Source: Lepidurus packardi
Lineage: Eukaryota > Arthropoda > Branchiopoda > Notostraca > Triopsidae
Reading direction: 5' to 3'
DNA: 64,000 nucleotides
NCBI GenBank assembly: GCA_023053545.1
Contig: JAKZAN010000001.1
Span: forward strand, 10,498,565-10,562,564
The notes beneath the pieces were generated by a model. The model saw only the letters and a program-made list of their open reading frames with translations. It had not been told where the DNA came from and ran no database searches. Made by a program: the position numbers and the translations under genes. The first letter of the stretch is position 1. Every line of letters starts with the position of its first letter. Below are positions 10,620-22,183 of this stretch, one piece after another.

Positions 10620-13096
10620 TTAATTCGGCTGTATTAATCTCGAGCACAAATCCGCACCTTTTTCGTGCCTACTTTCAGCTTTGGCAATCCGAGACCCAAA
10701 CTGTATAGCCCTTTTTACTCGAATAGAAGTTCGTTTCAACCCCAATTTAAAGGCTAAAGTTCTAAGCAAGATCTTATCACCTACACCGGGTTTTAATCGC
10801 AAATCCGCCTTTTGCCACACAGGTATGCGAGCGAGCATGGCAACAACGTTTTCATCCAAGAAAGGCAATCGCAACGCGCGTCCATGATCGCTAATGACAC
10901 GATTATCACGTCCCAGGTTTCGACTTGAAATGCGGCACATTTCCATGTCAAGCTCCTGCGTCAATGACGACCAGTTTTCCGACGAGGAAAACTTAACGCG
11001 GTGACGCGAGTACCCGCCCAATTGCTCGTCAGCTCCCGCACCCATCAACACTACCTAAAATAGGTTAATTCCATAGTAAATCACTTCAAACCATAAAAAC
11101 GGTAATTAACCGTTATTTAAGCATAAAGTATATTGAATTTAGTATTACGCGTGCGCTTGATGTATAAGGCTGATGAATTCCGTCAATCTCAACCAAGCCT
11201 TCTCCTTTGGCAGCGAACCACTGCGCACATCCGATACTGTCATCTAGTACCGTCACTGAAGGATAAATTAAGCCAGCTACGTGATTCGATCGAGCTTCAA
11301 CCAATTCTTTTAGTGACACGTTTACCTTCAAAATATTAATGAAAGAAATAGTTCACTCATTTTTATAGAGAGCAGTTTGACTGTGACAGATAAGAATGAT
11401 AACTATTAGAAAAAACGGAATAAAAACATAATTTACACGTTAGGTTACTGCTAAAGACTGAATGAGAAAGTATGTCATCAAACGTAATATTCCGGCCTAT
11501 TCTAGCTACAAATAAAAATATATTTTGCAGCTTACCTTGACGAAATTCCAAGGTCGGAGAGGATTCAACGCTTTTAATTCTTCCAGAGCGTCCAACCCGC
11601 TCAATCTATCGGGAACTTGGAAATTCTCAGAGTCGGGATTCGGTACTTTCGAGGTCTTTCTAAGTTGTTCGAAAGCTACGTTGTAGAGATCCACAGGCTC
11701 GTGCGCAGGCAAAATACGATCCAGTAATGCAGCCAAAACGACGGAATCCAAGCCACCGGAGAACAGTACTGCAGTTTTGACATGGTTGCATTCAATGTAA
11801 TGCTTACCAGATGCCGAGATAAATTCTGATACGCAATTTCGACAGAGAGGTGGCTGGTTCGTAAGACGAAGCTTTACCGCATCTTGCAGTAGAGTTTCAA
11901 ATAGAGACAATGTATCCGGATACCGAATTTGATATTCTACAAACTCGCGTTCGCTTCCTTCGGGAATCGAGCTCCAATTGACTAAATCAGTAGCACTTGG
12001 TAAAGTTTTGCATAATGGTGCAAAATAGGGCGATTGTAATGTAGGTTTAGACGGTTGTACGTTGAAGGTTAATATAGCTTCGGTCAAGTGAGACCACGGA
12101 TGGCACTGGAATGTTCTGATGGATAGATCGTATACAAAAAGTCCATAGGAGGGTACTTCGGTGTAGGTACTTGACCTACAATTGTCTTTAGCAAGTGAGC
12201 TGACTATGAGGGGCTGGCCAGTAAACGGCAAGTATACAGATTCTTCCGAAACATTCCAAAGCAAACTATGTCTACCTAAGGAGTCTCTGCCTATGAATAC
12301 TTTTTGCAATTTGGGACTGTAGAACACTATGCAATAAGGCCCGTGAATTGATTCAATAGTGTGGAGGATGTCTAGTAGGCAAGAAGATTGACTTAGATTC
12401 TCCAGTAAAGTGCACGTATCGCTGTCCTATTATCGCGATTCAGTTATATAGTATAAGAAGTTATAGTTTCACTTTACCTCTGGAGATTTGGCAATGCCAC
12501 TATAGATATCACCATTCCATAATAAAATATTGCCTTCTAATTCTGAAGGTTGTGCAGTAGGTGTAGATCCTTGAAGCCATAGAACATTACCATAGAATAT
12601 GCCTTTCGTTGAGGGAGTCAATTGAACTTCCACTGAGTGGGAAAGATCGGGTCCACGACGTCGGATACCATTTTCTAGTAGTTTTACCTAGGAATTATAG
12701 GAATTTTTTTAAATTTAAAAAATACGGAAACTTTGAAACTCCCGAAAAAGCAGCCAAACGTAAAAAATTTGGGCTTGGGTCGCGTTTTTAATTAGATGAT
12801 CCTGTATAAATCTAATTTGCGACCCATGCCAAAGTTGGTATTTTTTTGGCTGCTTTTTGGTGCACGGTTTACCTTGAGATTGAACATCCAATATCTTTAA
12901 AACCTCTTTCAGAAAAACCGGATACATAGTAAAACTCTCAAAAGAGCGGCCAAAAATGCCACCTCTGATTTGGAGTGCTTTTTGAAGCTCATTATAACTA
13001 CATCTAATTTGCGACTTCATGAAAATATGCACGTACCTCATCTCGGCAAGCCAATTCGCTTGATTCGTCGGAAATTACTAATGCTATGCCGCACAT
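10620..13096 (-). CDS. ASNSD1: Asparagine synthetase domain-containing protein 1
   Basis: An asparagine-synthetase-like protein with an N-terminal class-II glutaminase domain and a C-terminal synthetase (PP-loop ATPase) domain; the exact reaction in animals is unsettled. Five exons (13037-13096, 12478-12687, 11536-12426, 11149-11325, 10620-11054) sum to 1,773 nt, 590 aa (human 643). The glutaminase start MCGIALVIS keeps Cys2, the nucleophile position. RRRGPDLSH and WNGDIYSG follow. The PP-loop is intact (FSGGLDSVVLAALLDR), as are VLDDSIGCAQWFA, GAGADEQLGGYSRHR and RISSRNLGRDNRVISDHG. Intron 1 (about 350 nt) is unusually long for this region and holds an imperfect hairpin. A 17-codon upstream frame (MELDSYSLVNKH...) lies before the start; it does not resemble the ASDURF upstream frame of vertebrate ASNSD1. 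Confidence 0.95.
12746..12857. repeat. Imperfect inverted repeat in ASNSD1 intron 1
   Basis: Arms of about 39 nt flank a loop of about 34 nt. The outer 13 bases (AAAAGCAGCCAAA) and the inner 8 (GGGTCGC-type) pair perfectly, while the middle is mismatched. A related GCGGCCAAAAATGCC piece and a second ATCTAATTTGCGAC copy (near 13002) lie in the same intron. This suggests a decayed miniature element. Confidence 0.5.
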
Positions 13097-13176
13097 CACA
13101 ACTCAGTTTACACACAATTTATGTTTATTTACAAGAGAATAGGAGTCCAATTCCATGTTAAGCTAACATGACCCTT

Positions 13177-13483
13177 TCTAAAAGCAGCGAACCTCATAAA
13201 AGCGGGTTGAGGCATGTTGTAGCAGTGTCTTAAAAGCTGCAAACCGCATAAGCGGGTTCAGTCTTGTTGTAGGTGTCTAAAAGTAGTAAACACATAAGCG
13301 TCCTAACCTAACCTAACTTAAAGCAAACCTAGCCTAACCAACCTAATCTAACTTAATCTAGCCTACGGTAATGTAATCTAAAATGTCCCGCCTGAGGCAA
13401 AAAAGACTGCTATGGTTTGCTGCGGATCGCTGGGTGACCCTCCTAACATGGCTGAACCCGCTTTTCTGAGGTTTGCTGCTATC
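13177..13483. repeat. Palindromic array of about 45-bp units
   Basis: The unit AGCAGCGAACCTCATAAAAG plus CGGGTTGAGGCATGTT starts near 13183. A diverged direct copy starts near 13234 and a shorter one near 13279. An inverted copy ends the block at about 13445-13480. The inverted ends resemble those of a miniature transposon; no obvious target duplication is visible. Confidence 0.6.
13301..13385. repeat. Degenerate CCTAA pentamer tract
   Basis: CCTAACCTAACCTAACTTAA is followed by variants such as CCTAGCCTAACCAACCTAATC. CCTAA is the complement of the TTAGG telomere repeat of many arthropods. The tract is short, interstitial and inside the palindromic array. Confidence 0.55.
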
Positions 13484-14643
13484 TATGTAAACAACAAAGG
13501 TTCCTGCTAACCCGTGCTTCCAATTCCATTAAGAATATAGTTATTTTTATTTAAGAAATGTAAATTGCACTTGCTGTAAGTATAAATTATTAATATGTTC
13601 TCTCTGTTGACATTTAGTTTTCTTTAACAATAAAACAGCCCATGCTTTGCGTGTTTATGACTCACAAACATCCCCGTCTAAATATAGCCAAAAGACCCTG
13701 GTAAAACGTCCCAAGCCCGTTTTGCAGTTGCAGCATAGAGAACCATTTCTGTAAAAAAAGGCGAGCTGTTCCTTCCTGCCCGTTTCAGGTGCGCGAGTAA
13801 AACGCGGCACGCGAAGCACGAAACAGCGAAATGGAATGCGAAAGGGCAAAATTACCATTTCGTACTTTACTATAGTGAAAACCGCTTAACACGAAATCGA
13901 TGGGACCTAAATATTTTCTCGTGTTAAAAGGATTTCGTGCTAACAGTTACATGAAAAAAACAAGGTAATAAAAAAATGGTCGTGATAACAAAGTTAATAT
14001 TGTCGTAGTTCACCTTTTCCAAATGCTTCATTTCCTTTCGTGTCTAAAGCCGGACTTCCCTTTTCTTTACATTTGCTTGCCTTTTCATACCTCCTGACGA
14101 CCTTACTTTAACAAAGATGCTTTCTTTCAACGTTGGTCCTTCATTGACCCAACCTCGCCCTGTACCAAGCATCCCCCACTTACTCCTAAACATGCAAATC
14201 AGCCAAGATACACGTCTTGAAAAAGTTCACTCCCAACAATATTGCAAGGGGTTCGCAATTCGTGTTTAACTTCGTACACCCTGACCCACTCAGTTAAAAA
14301 ATGTTAATCTAATGTAATCCTTACCCGTGGGATAAATTAAAGCTTGCTCACTTCGAACTTGTCCCAAACCGAAACTAAGAAAGTTAGAATGCTTATGAGG
14401 TGGGGTTATTTTTATGAAAAGCAATTAATTCTACAGGTCTGTTTCTTGCAAGTCAGTTTTTAATAAAACATGGTCCACTTTAGAGAAGTTTGGGTTCGGT
14501 TTTAGACAGAATGGCTAAAAAACACGGTTCGAAATGAGCAGTCTTTAATTAATCCCAACCTAACCTATACCCGTTTTTTTTTCGACAGTGTAATACACTG
14601 AAGTGGGGTGGCTTTCGAAGGGTAGGTTAAATGTTCACAGTTT
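13484..14643. other. Gene-free stretch with a possible transposon end
   Basis: No coding region was found. At 13870-13945, TATAGTGAAAACCGCTTAAC and later CGTGTTAAAAGGATTTCGTG resemble the terminal region of another pogo-like element, but I found no opposite end. Confidence 0.35.
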
Positions 14644-15147
14644 TTGAATTACGAGAGCCGCTTCAGAGATTTCTTTCTGAGAAAGAATCACAGTTGGCGA
14701 CACATTTCTGCGACAGTGAATGGGTTGCAAAATTGCCTATCTTTCTGATATTTTCAGGCTACTGAATGAACTCAGCTACAGGGGAAAACTTTCGCTCCTT
14801 CGCTCCAGGGGGGAACAACTGTTTTCAAATTGGTAGATGAAGTCGCTGTATTCAAAGCGAAACTTGAGCTGTGGGGGCGGCGAGATAACATATGAATTTT
14901 TTACATGTTTGAAACTTTGGCAGAGGTTTTGAAAGAGGCTGACCCAAGTCCTTCTTTTTCCAAACTGGCAAATGGGCACCTTTCCCAGCTTTCGAAAGAA
15001 TTCGAACATTACTTCCCAGTCACAAAAGATACCCGAACTGGGAAGGAATGGGTACGCGATCCATTCGCTAATAAGCCAGTTGAATCGAGTTTATCTGTGT
15101 TACAAGAAGAGCAGCTTCTTGAACTCTTGAACGATGGTGGTCGATGA
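14644..15147 (+). pseudogene. Decayed hAT-type (ZBED5/FAM200-like) transposase fragment
   Basis: Conceptual pieces in shifting frames resemble the C-terminal half of ZBED5/FAM200-type hAT transposase-derived proteins: FELREPLQRFLSEKESQLA, CDSEWVAKL, YLSDIFRLLNELS, VDEVAVFKAKLELW, and finally FSKLANGHLSQLSKEFEHYF with WVRDPFANKPVESSLSV. About three frame changes and at least one stop separate them, so it is inactive. The last 80 codons (14905-15147) remain open. Confidence 0.7.
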
Positions 15148-15336
15148 ACGACAGTGCAGTAGGTCTCAAAAATTGCTCAAAATTCTAGGCTAAAGCCTTT
15201 AGTTTTGGCCGATTTCGAATTTTGTAAAAATTTGAAGTAAGAGGTCAGTTCACTTTACATTTTTCCTAAGACATTTGACATAGTTTTTATTCATTCTGGC
15301 TTCAAACAAATCTTTAAAATTCAAGTGTCGCGTTTT

Positions 15337-15338
<2 letters not shown>

Positions 15339-15403
<65 letters not shown>
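15339..15403. repeat. 65-nt poly-T homopolymer
   Basis: An uninterrupted run of 65 T, preceded by CGTTTTCC. It could be the poly(A) of a reverse-oriented retrocopy, a slipped homopolymer, or partly an assembly artefact. Confidence 0.85.
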
Positions 15404-15405
<2 letters not shown>

Positions 15406-17586
15406 ATCCAGCTAAAAATGTCACCCGCACCTTTATTTGGAAAGGCACGCCTCTACAAAGTGCAAATCAGGTTCCTAATAGCGATCTTGGGAAGGTTCGA
15501 CGCTGGGTTGCTAGATGGGTTTTTTCCAAAGCAAAAATGAGGAAAATGATTTGTTTTGAAAGGCTTTGGTTTTATTAAAATTTGGTTTGGTTTGTTTATG
15601 GTTTGTTTGGAGAAATCTTCGCAAATTCAAAATAGGGTCCAAAGTAACCTCTCAGTAGCCAAAGTAAGAGTTTTTGACACTAGAGGTACCAAAAACCTCT
15701 TTCGCGTGTAGACTTCGGTGCGAAATTCTCCTCCAAGGAATGTAAGATTTTTGTTCAAAAGCAAATTTGCGGAGCAAAAGAGGGCGGCAACAAGGTAGTT
15801 GAAACTGTGCAGGCAAGGTGTTTGAAAAGTTTCTGTTTGAACTAACCTCTTAGGCGGAACCACGGTTACCTGAAAACAAAGAAGTATTTCGTGGCCTATC
15901 ATACTTATCTCCTAGTCGAGTTCTTCCATAGGTGGATAAAGTTGCTTACCCCTGGCTCACCTAATGGGAACGAACGCTCAGATAATCCAAGACCATACAA
16001 AAAATACTCTTGTAATCTGGTCAGAGACGGATCATTTAAAAAGTTCTTCAACTTTAATCCACAGACTATACTCACAAACCCAACCGCTTACAAAGCAATA
16101 AATACTTTCGCCATCTCGGCTCTAACAACCCTACATCCCAACTAACCCACTAACCAGAAGTGACGCTGACTTCTCCCTGACGTACGAGTTATCTGACTTT
16201 TTTAGAATAAGGAAAGAAGCTATTACCATATCTTTGCTATAGTATGGCTACGCTCTCCTTTCGAGGAATAGCGTAAATGAATGTATGTTTGTAAAAATTG
16301 TTCACTGATTACTTAACTTCAGACCCAATAAATAGGCGGCAACGAGCAGTGCTCATGCTGAGATAATTTAAAAAAAAAGTTCTGCCGTCCCTAGAGACGT
16401 AGTTGAATTCTGTACGTCAGTCAGAAGTTACCAGGACGTACGAGGACTTTTTGCATTCAGAGAGTTATCTGAATATTGCTTAGCCTGTTTATAGTTGCCA
16501 AATTTCTAATGCTTTTGAATAAAGAGTATTGTCGCAAGTGACGTTCGTAAAGAGCAAACTGCGCAATAGAATTGAGATTAAAACACCTGGCGCAGTTGTT
16601 AGAATTAAGTCGTACCTTTCCAGTAGAAATTTGTGTTGTAAGGAATTTCAACTGACGGCTGCAATGCTTCAGTACTTCCGCAACAATATGTGCAATGATA
16701 ATAGTGAAGATGAAGTTGATGTTGAAGATTTCGCGATTTTGGCACACTTCGAATAGTATTTCTTTTTTCTATCGCTATAGTACTTACTGCCCATGTTTAT
16801 AGAATCATTTGTTTTTCCTGCGTGTAACATGTATAAATGTTTTGGTTAACTTTATCTGCCTATATTTCTGCCTTTTGTTAACCCGGAGAGGCCCTCACTT
16901 GTAATAATCTAAAATTAATCTTTTTAACTTGCAATTTTGATTGGAGTGCACATATACCAAAAGCAAATTCGTGTGGGTTTCAATTCCCAAACATAATGAT
17001 CTCGTTGTGATACTAAAATAAGTAATCAAAACCTCAACTTACATATTATTGGGTCAGGGTTTGTATTCTATTTTGTTTAACAATGAGTATGAGTATAATT
17101 TAATCCAAAAGATTTTTCAAACATTAATTTAATAGGAAAATAGTTCGCAGTGGTATCGCATAAGTTTTCCACAATTTAGTGGAGTAATTGCTTTAAAACT
17201 TCGAAATTTAAACACTTTTTAAAAATTGGTTTGTTTTGGAAGGCCGTGGTGTATTTCTTTTGGTTTATCAGGTTACTTTGGTTTGCTGATTCAGACGAAA
17301 TCTGGCAACCCTGAGTGGTTATCTCAATACCCATATGCAGCTTTTCCCAACCAGACCGGCTCATGTTCACCGTGAATGCCTGGGTACGGGTCGCAACATA
17401 AACAATATTTACATAAACTACTTTCTGACGTTTTATTGATAATTTAAATGTAGACACAAATAATCACATACCATAAAGTATAGTGCTAGCGAGATTTTAT
17501 TATGAGTCATGTGTGACTGCAGAAACAGATAGAGTTTTATTTTAATCCTTCTCTTTTAGTTTTTAGCCGGTAGATATATAATAAAC
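15404..17586. other. Gene-free stretch upstream of TMCO4
   Basis: About 2.2 kb with no convincing gene. One open frame looks transposase-derived and is listed separately; the other frames lack conserved segments or usable splice sites. The right end must contain the TMCO4 promoter; I could not pick out a core element. Confidence 0.4.
16529..16756 (+). pseudogene. Possible hAT transposase C-terminal remnant
   Basis: The frame reads KSKLRNRIEIKTPGAVVRIK, then a Cys-Cys-Lys-Glu-Phe segment and an acidic end. The K-T/L-R-N-R pattern followed by an aliphatic helix resembles the dimerisation end of hAT transposases. Only the last 75 codons are open. Weak evidence. Confidence 0.35.
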
Positions 17587-19982
17587 ATGGAAAGTTTTGA
17601 AGCTTCCACGCGATTTGCATTTGCCTCACTCTGCGCTTTAACATTTCAACAGAAATCAGAAGGGACTGCTAATGCTGAATTTTTGCGCAGTTTTTTGCTC
17701 CAACTCCTGGAAGATATTCAAATGCAACAGGTTGTATACAAATATCAATAAAACATACCACTTATTTACAAATTATTTTGATTTTAGTCACTGGGTGTTA
17801 TACAAGCCATGCTAGCTGAAGAGAGTCACGACCCGGAACCATACGCAGAGCTCTTGTTCAAAGACAGTGTTATAGACGATGCTTACAAAACATTACCTTT
17901 AAGAAATTTACTACTGATGTGCCTACGCAAAGGTAAAATACTTTTGAAGGCCACGAAGTAACAGTTTGAACGATATTTTCCAAACAAAGTAAACCTTTTA
18001 GATTTAAGTCGAGCAAAAATTTCTAAAAGGCACCGTATTTTTAATGGCAAATAATAGATAGAGATTAAATTTATTTAGGTGAATATGACGCTCGGATTCG
18101 AGTATTGGCCTTGGATTTATTAAAGTACCTGAAGATCAGCCTTGAATTGTTCGAACTCATGGAAGATTCAGTATTAGACGAGTTAACTGTAATCGGGGAG
18201 CCTTCACTGCAGTTCGAGTAATTTTCCTGTCACACTCATCTCCATTCTCATATCTCAATGATCGTTAGTGACTCGATAGCCCAGCGAAAAAAATCGGCAC
18301 GACTTAAACGCTATGCATTGATTGGGGCAGCTTCTGTCAGTGGCGGAGTACTCTTAGGTTTAACGGGCGGCCTAGTAGCTCCTTTGATAGGGGCGGGCCT
18401 TGGCAGTCTCATAAGCGGGGCCTCGGCAGCTGCTGCGATAAGTTCCACTGCCGGGACGGCCATCGTAGGCTCTCTATTTGGCGTAGCAGGCGCAGGTCTT
18501 ACTGGTATAAGCTGCAGTATTTGTTAAATTATTGTTTGTTTTTATGTCTTGACAACATTTGAATTCCTGGTTTTAATACTATTCTCATTTTTGCTTTCAT
18601 TATTTTAATTTCCCACCTGTATTATTTCTGTATTTTTTATTTGTTAGGTCGTCGAATGGAGCGCCGAGTAGGCCAAGTGGAAGAATTTGCGTTCCAGCGG
18701 TTACAAGCAGGCGAAAGTTCCAAACTCCACACAGTGATCGCCATTACGGGTTGGTTGTCGAGCCCCAAGACAGATACCAAGAGAAAAAAATCTAGCGAAA
18801 GTGGGGACGGTTTTATGACGCCTTGGGTGTGCCTCGCCCACGCCCAGGAACAGTACGCCTTGCGCTACGAGACGCGTTATTTAATCGAATTAGGCTCAGC
18901 TTTGGATCAAGTGTTCAATTTTGCACTATCTATGGTCACCCAGCAAGCTTTGAGATTCACTGTTCTCTCCGGCTTACTTGCGGCAATGGCCTGGCCTTCT
19001 TCGCTACTGAACGTCACGCGGATTCTTGACAATCCATGGGGCGTGTGCTGCCGAAGAACTGTGCAAGTCGGAGTTCAACTTGCAGACGATTTACTAGCTC
19101 GCGAACTTGGGAAACGGCCAGTCACTTTGGTGGGATTTAGCCTCGGGGCACGAGTCATCTATTACTGTTTAAGGGTAAACAAAATTATTATTATTTATTT
19201 TTAGCTGTATTATTTATTTATTGACTTTTATACGGTGTTATTTTTAGCTATTATATTATGTACGTTAACGATTCTTGTAACTGAAATGAATTAGTCTAAA
19301 GGATTATTTAAATGCCTTTTTTTATTTTTGCTGCCTAATTTGTCACCATTGAAACACAGCTCGTGTTTTTTTATGTTTTGGCCCCCAGGAAATGCATCGT
19401 AGAGGAAACTGTTACGGGATCGTCCAAGATGCTGTTTTAATTGGAGCACCCCTGTCTGGAAAACTCACTGACTGGTCCTTTATGCCGGAAGTAGTGGCCG
19501 GTCGCATCGTCAATGCTTATTGCCGGTATTGTATTCCACAACTTTAAAAACCTATAACAAAATCTATAACCGAGATAATTTGTAAATCCTTAATTTTGTA
19601 AATTTTACATAAAATGATACATCTATAACTGTTGTAATCTCTTTCCTTTCAGCAACGATTGGCTATTGCGTTACGTTTACCGATCGGCGTCACAAGCCTT
19701 CGAAATTGCTGGTTTGCAGCCTATTGCCCTTAATCGCTCAAAGATTCAAAATTTGGATGTCACTGATGTAGTGGAAGGTAAGAAAAAGCAAGCCCTTCAC
19801 TTCCAGGCATTTTTTTTTCATGTTTAGGTCATATGGACTATACAGCGAAATTACCCATAATTTTGGCGTTGGCGGGTCTGAAAACTTTCCCGGCACCAGA
19901 AGTTGCATGTCCAGTAGAAGAAACGGAAGAAGCAATCGCGGAAGTCCAATCGCCTGCAGATTCTGGAATCGAAGTAGAATGA
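17587..19982 (+). CDS. TMCO4: TMCO4 (transmembrane and coiled-coil domain protein 4, DUF726)
   Basis: A conserved membrane protein with an alpha/beta-hydrolase-like DUF726 domain; function unsettled, reported in the secretory pathway. Eight exons (17587-17730, 17788-17932, 18079-18217, 18269-18504, 18648-19174, 19389-19525, 19653-19777, 19828-19982) sum to 1,608 nt, 535 aa. A glycine/alanine-rich hydrophobic block (GLTGGLVAPLIGAGLGSLIS) is followed by TVIAITGWLSS, the nucleophile-elbow-like VGFSLGARVIYYCLR, and the DAVLIGAPLSG motif. The Met at 18258 is intronic: the acceptor at 18267-18268 links to the previous exon in frame. Confidence 0.95.
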
Positions 19983-20846
19983 TACTAAGTAAATTGCTCA
20001 TAAAATTACTGTGATCACTGAAAGAGTCCTATTATAAAATACGATAGATTAATTTTGATATCGGTTGTTACTCAGTCCGGATTTGTTTTTGCTGTTATTT
20101 TTTTAAAAAAAAGTCCGTATGCATATAATTGTAGAGCTGTAACTTATGGAGCTCAGGGTTCCTTTTTAAAATTCCTTCTATCGAACTCCGTCAAAGTTTT
20201 CTTTACACAAATCGTTTACTTTTACCAAAGAAATTCACTTCCTTAAAAATGGCAAAGTTTTCCGAATAGCTTGTTAACTGAAGCGGAATGAAAAATTGAT
20301 TGTTACTAAGGAATGGACTTCCTAGTGCGTACGATTTAATAAAAATGAATTAATGAAGGGAATCCAAAACAGTTGTTTATTAATTTTGAAACAATAATTC
20401 AAAATTCAAAATATTCATTCAGCTTTATTTTTTTTTAAAAAAAAGTCAAACCTTAGGGAGAAATAAAACTCGAGACAATACAAGTAGACAATGGGCCAGC
20501 TGATCGGAGCGAGAGAGAAACCCTAATGGCTTGGGGGGAAACTGACACCATGCCATGTTCGGAACAGCATCCATCAGGCACTTGTCACTCCGCAAAGTAT
20601 ACACACATCGCACATAAACACATACACGTATGCGGTTAAAACGTTTCGGCATTTAGCTGACACCAACCTCTAACTCCGCCTCCTCCTAGAGCCCAACTCA
20701 CCAATCCCAGAACAACAGCTTCCGCAATTATCCAAGCCGACCCCCCAATCTTTTTTCCTTTTCAAAGATATCAAAGAACAGCATCCACACAAATCCTTGT
20801 GGCCAATATCGGTTCCTTCACAGTTTTCAACGGTTCGTTGTCGACA
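19983..20846. other. Interval between TMCO4 and the DMRT gene
   Basis: 864 bp holding the TMCO4 3' end and DMRT promoter/5' UTR. It contains an alternating ACACAT-rich stretch near 20590-20630 but no recognisable TATA box or exon. Confidence 0.4.
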
Positions 20847-22183
20847 ATGGACCCCAACGACCGCCACTCAGGAGCAGCGGTCCTCCGCCGGCCCAAGTGT
20901 GCTCGCTGCAGAAATCACGGAGTAATTTCCTGGTTAAAAGGCCATAAACGCCACTGTCGCTTCAAAGATTGTATGTGCATCAAGTGCAATTTGATTGCAG
21001 AACGCCAACGTGTCATGGCCGCCCAGGTAAGCCTTAATAAATTTTAAGTAATTAATTAAAACAAAACCCGCTTCTTCCAAGAATTTTAATACCGAAAGAT
21101 CGGTCATAGAAAATTTTCAAGTGCTAATACATTAATAGAGAGATTGGAGAAAAATATACAAAACTTAGCGTCTTACCCATTCAACTTGAGAACTAAGTAT
21201 ATTCTTGTTTCGGTTGAAATTATACAAACATTTACAACAGTTACTTTGGTAATACTCGGCTAACTTTTTCAAGAGACTCGAGGAAAAATTTTCAAACAAT
21301 TGTTGGAAAGTCCAGCAAATAAACCAAACTAAGCAAAATGTAGTCAACTACTAAACTAATAAGAAAACGATTGCTTAAAAAACAGGTGGCTTTGAAAAGA
21401 CAGCAAGCTACAGAAGATGCCATCGCCTTAGGCATCCGTTCGGTGGCCACTGGCACCCAATTATCTTACTTACCCCCGGGTCCCATTTTCGGCATTGCGG
21501 TGGATGAGCCCCAGCGTCAGCCGCCGTCTTCGAGTCGCACCAAACCTTCAATTGCTGACGAAATACTCAGATCTGCCCAATCGAGTCTGACAGCACGTCC
21601 TGTTGAAAAACCCGAATCTTGCTCTTCCTCGGACGAAGAAGACGTAACCATCTCACTCTGCCAATCGAGCTCACCTTCACCTTCTGATTTTCACCCTTCA
21701 GTCGTTCCTTTGCCCCCCAAAGAACCCCAGCCATCTCTGCCCACTGCAGAAATGCTGGCCCGGGTGTTTCCGCATTTAAAGCCGGTCACTATCGAAAGTG
21801 TGCTGCAATACTGCAACCACGACGTCACCAAAGCTATCGAGATTATGGTTCAACATAATTTCACTCCTTCCATTATAGCTCCGCCTACCAAACTCCCCCC
21901 GCCCCCTCCGTCTCCTTCCAGCAGCAATAAATCCGCGTTCGCACTTGTTCCAGGTTACAATTTGTCTTACAACGAGAATTTATGGCGTCATAACTTCTTT
22001 GTCAATCCTTTTCCTCCCATGAAATTACCCCCCTCTTTTTGGCCCAATCCCTACCTTAATAGTCCTTGGTTACTCCAGCCACAGCATCGAAATCTGTGCC
22101 CTAATAACGTTCTCAATGTGACTCCAACCAACTCGATGGGAGTTTTAGATATATCTGAGCGTAAATCTTCCATGTCTCCTTAA
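20847..22183 (+). CDS. Dmrt93B: DM-domain transcription factor, DMRT93B/DMRT3-like
   Basis: DMRT proteins bind DNA through an intertwined zinc module, the DM domain, and control sexual or neuronal differentiation. Two exons (20847-21026, 21386-22183) give 325 aa. The DM domain is complete: [10 protein letters not shown], then [20 protein letters not shown] and [20 protein letters not shown], split by the intron after MAAQ as in many DMRT genes. A DMA (ubiquitin-binding-like) domain follows: [20 protein letters not shown] and [15 protein letters not shown]. The SWLKGHK variant and the presence of DMA point to the DMRT3/DMRT93B group; the orthology is inference. The tail is proline- and aromatic-rich. 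Confidence 0.92.

Noticed and set aside
12715-13041. 108-codon open frame on the minus strand within ASNSD1 intron 1.
   Set aside because: It overlaps the hairpin repeats, is out of frame with exon 1 and has repeat-derived composition.
13868-13950. Second pogo-like terminal repeat.
   Set aside because: No matching opposite end was found in the window.
18258-18268. Met at 18258 as the start of a separate 89-aa protein in TMCO4.
   Set aside because: It lies in an intron; the acceptor at 18267-18268 links the exon to upstream TMCO4 sequence in frame.
20799-20846. In-frame 16-codon extension upstream of the DMRT start.
   Set aside because: Its first codon is GTG; the ATG at 20847 is the first proper start.
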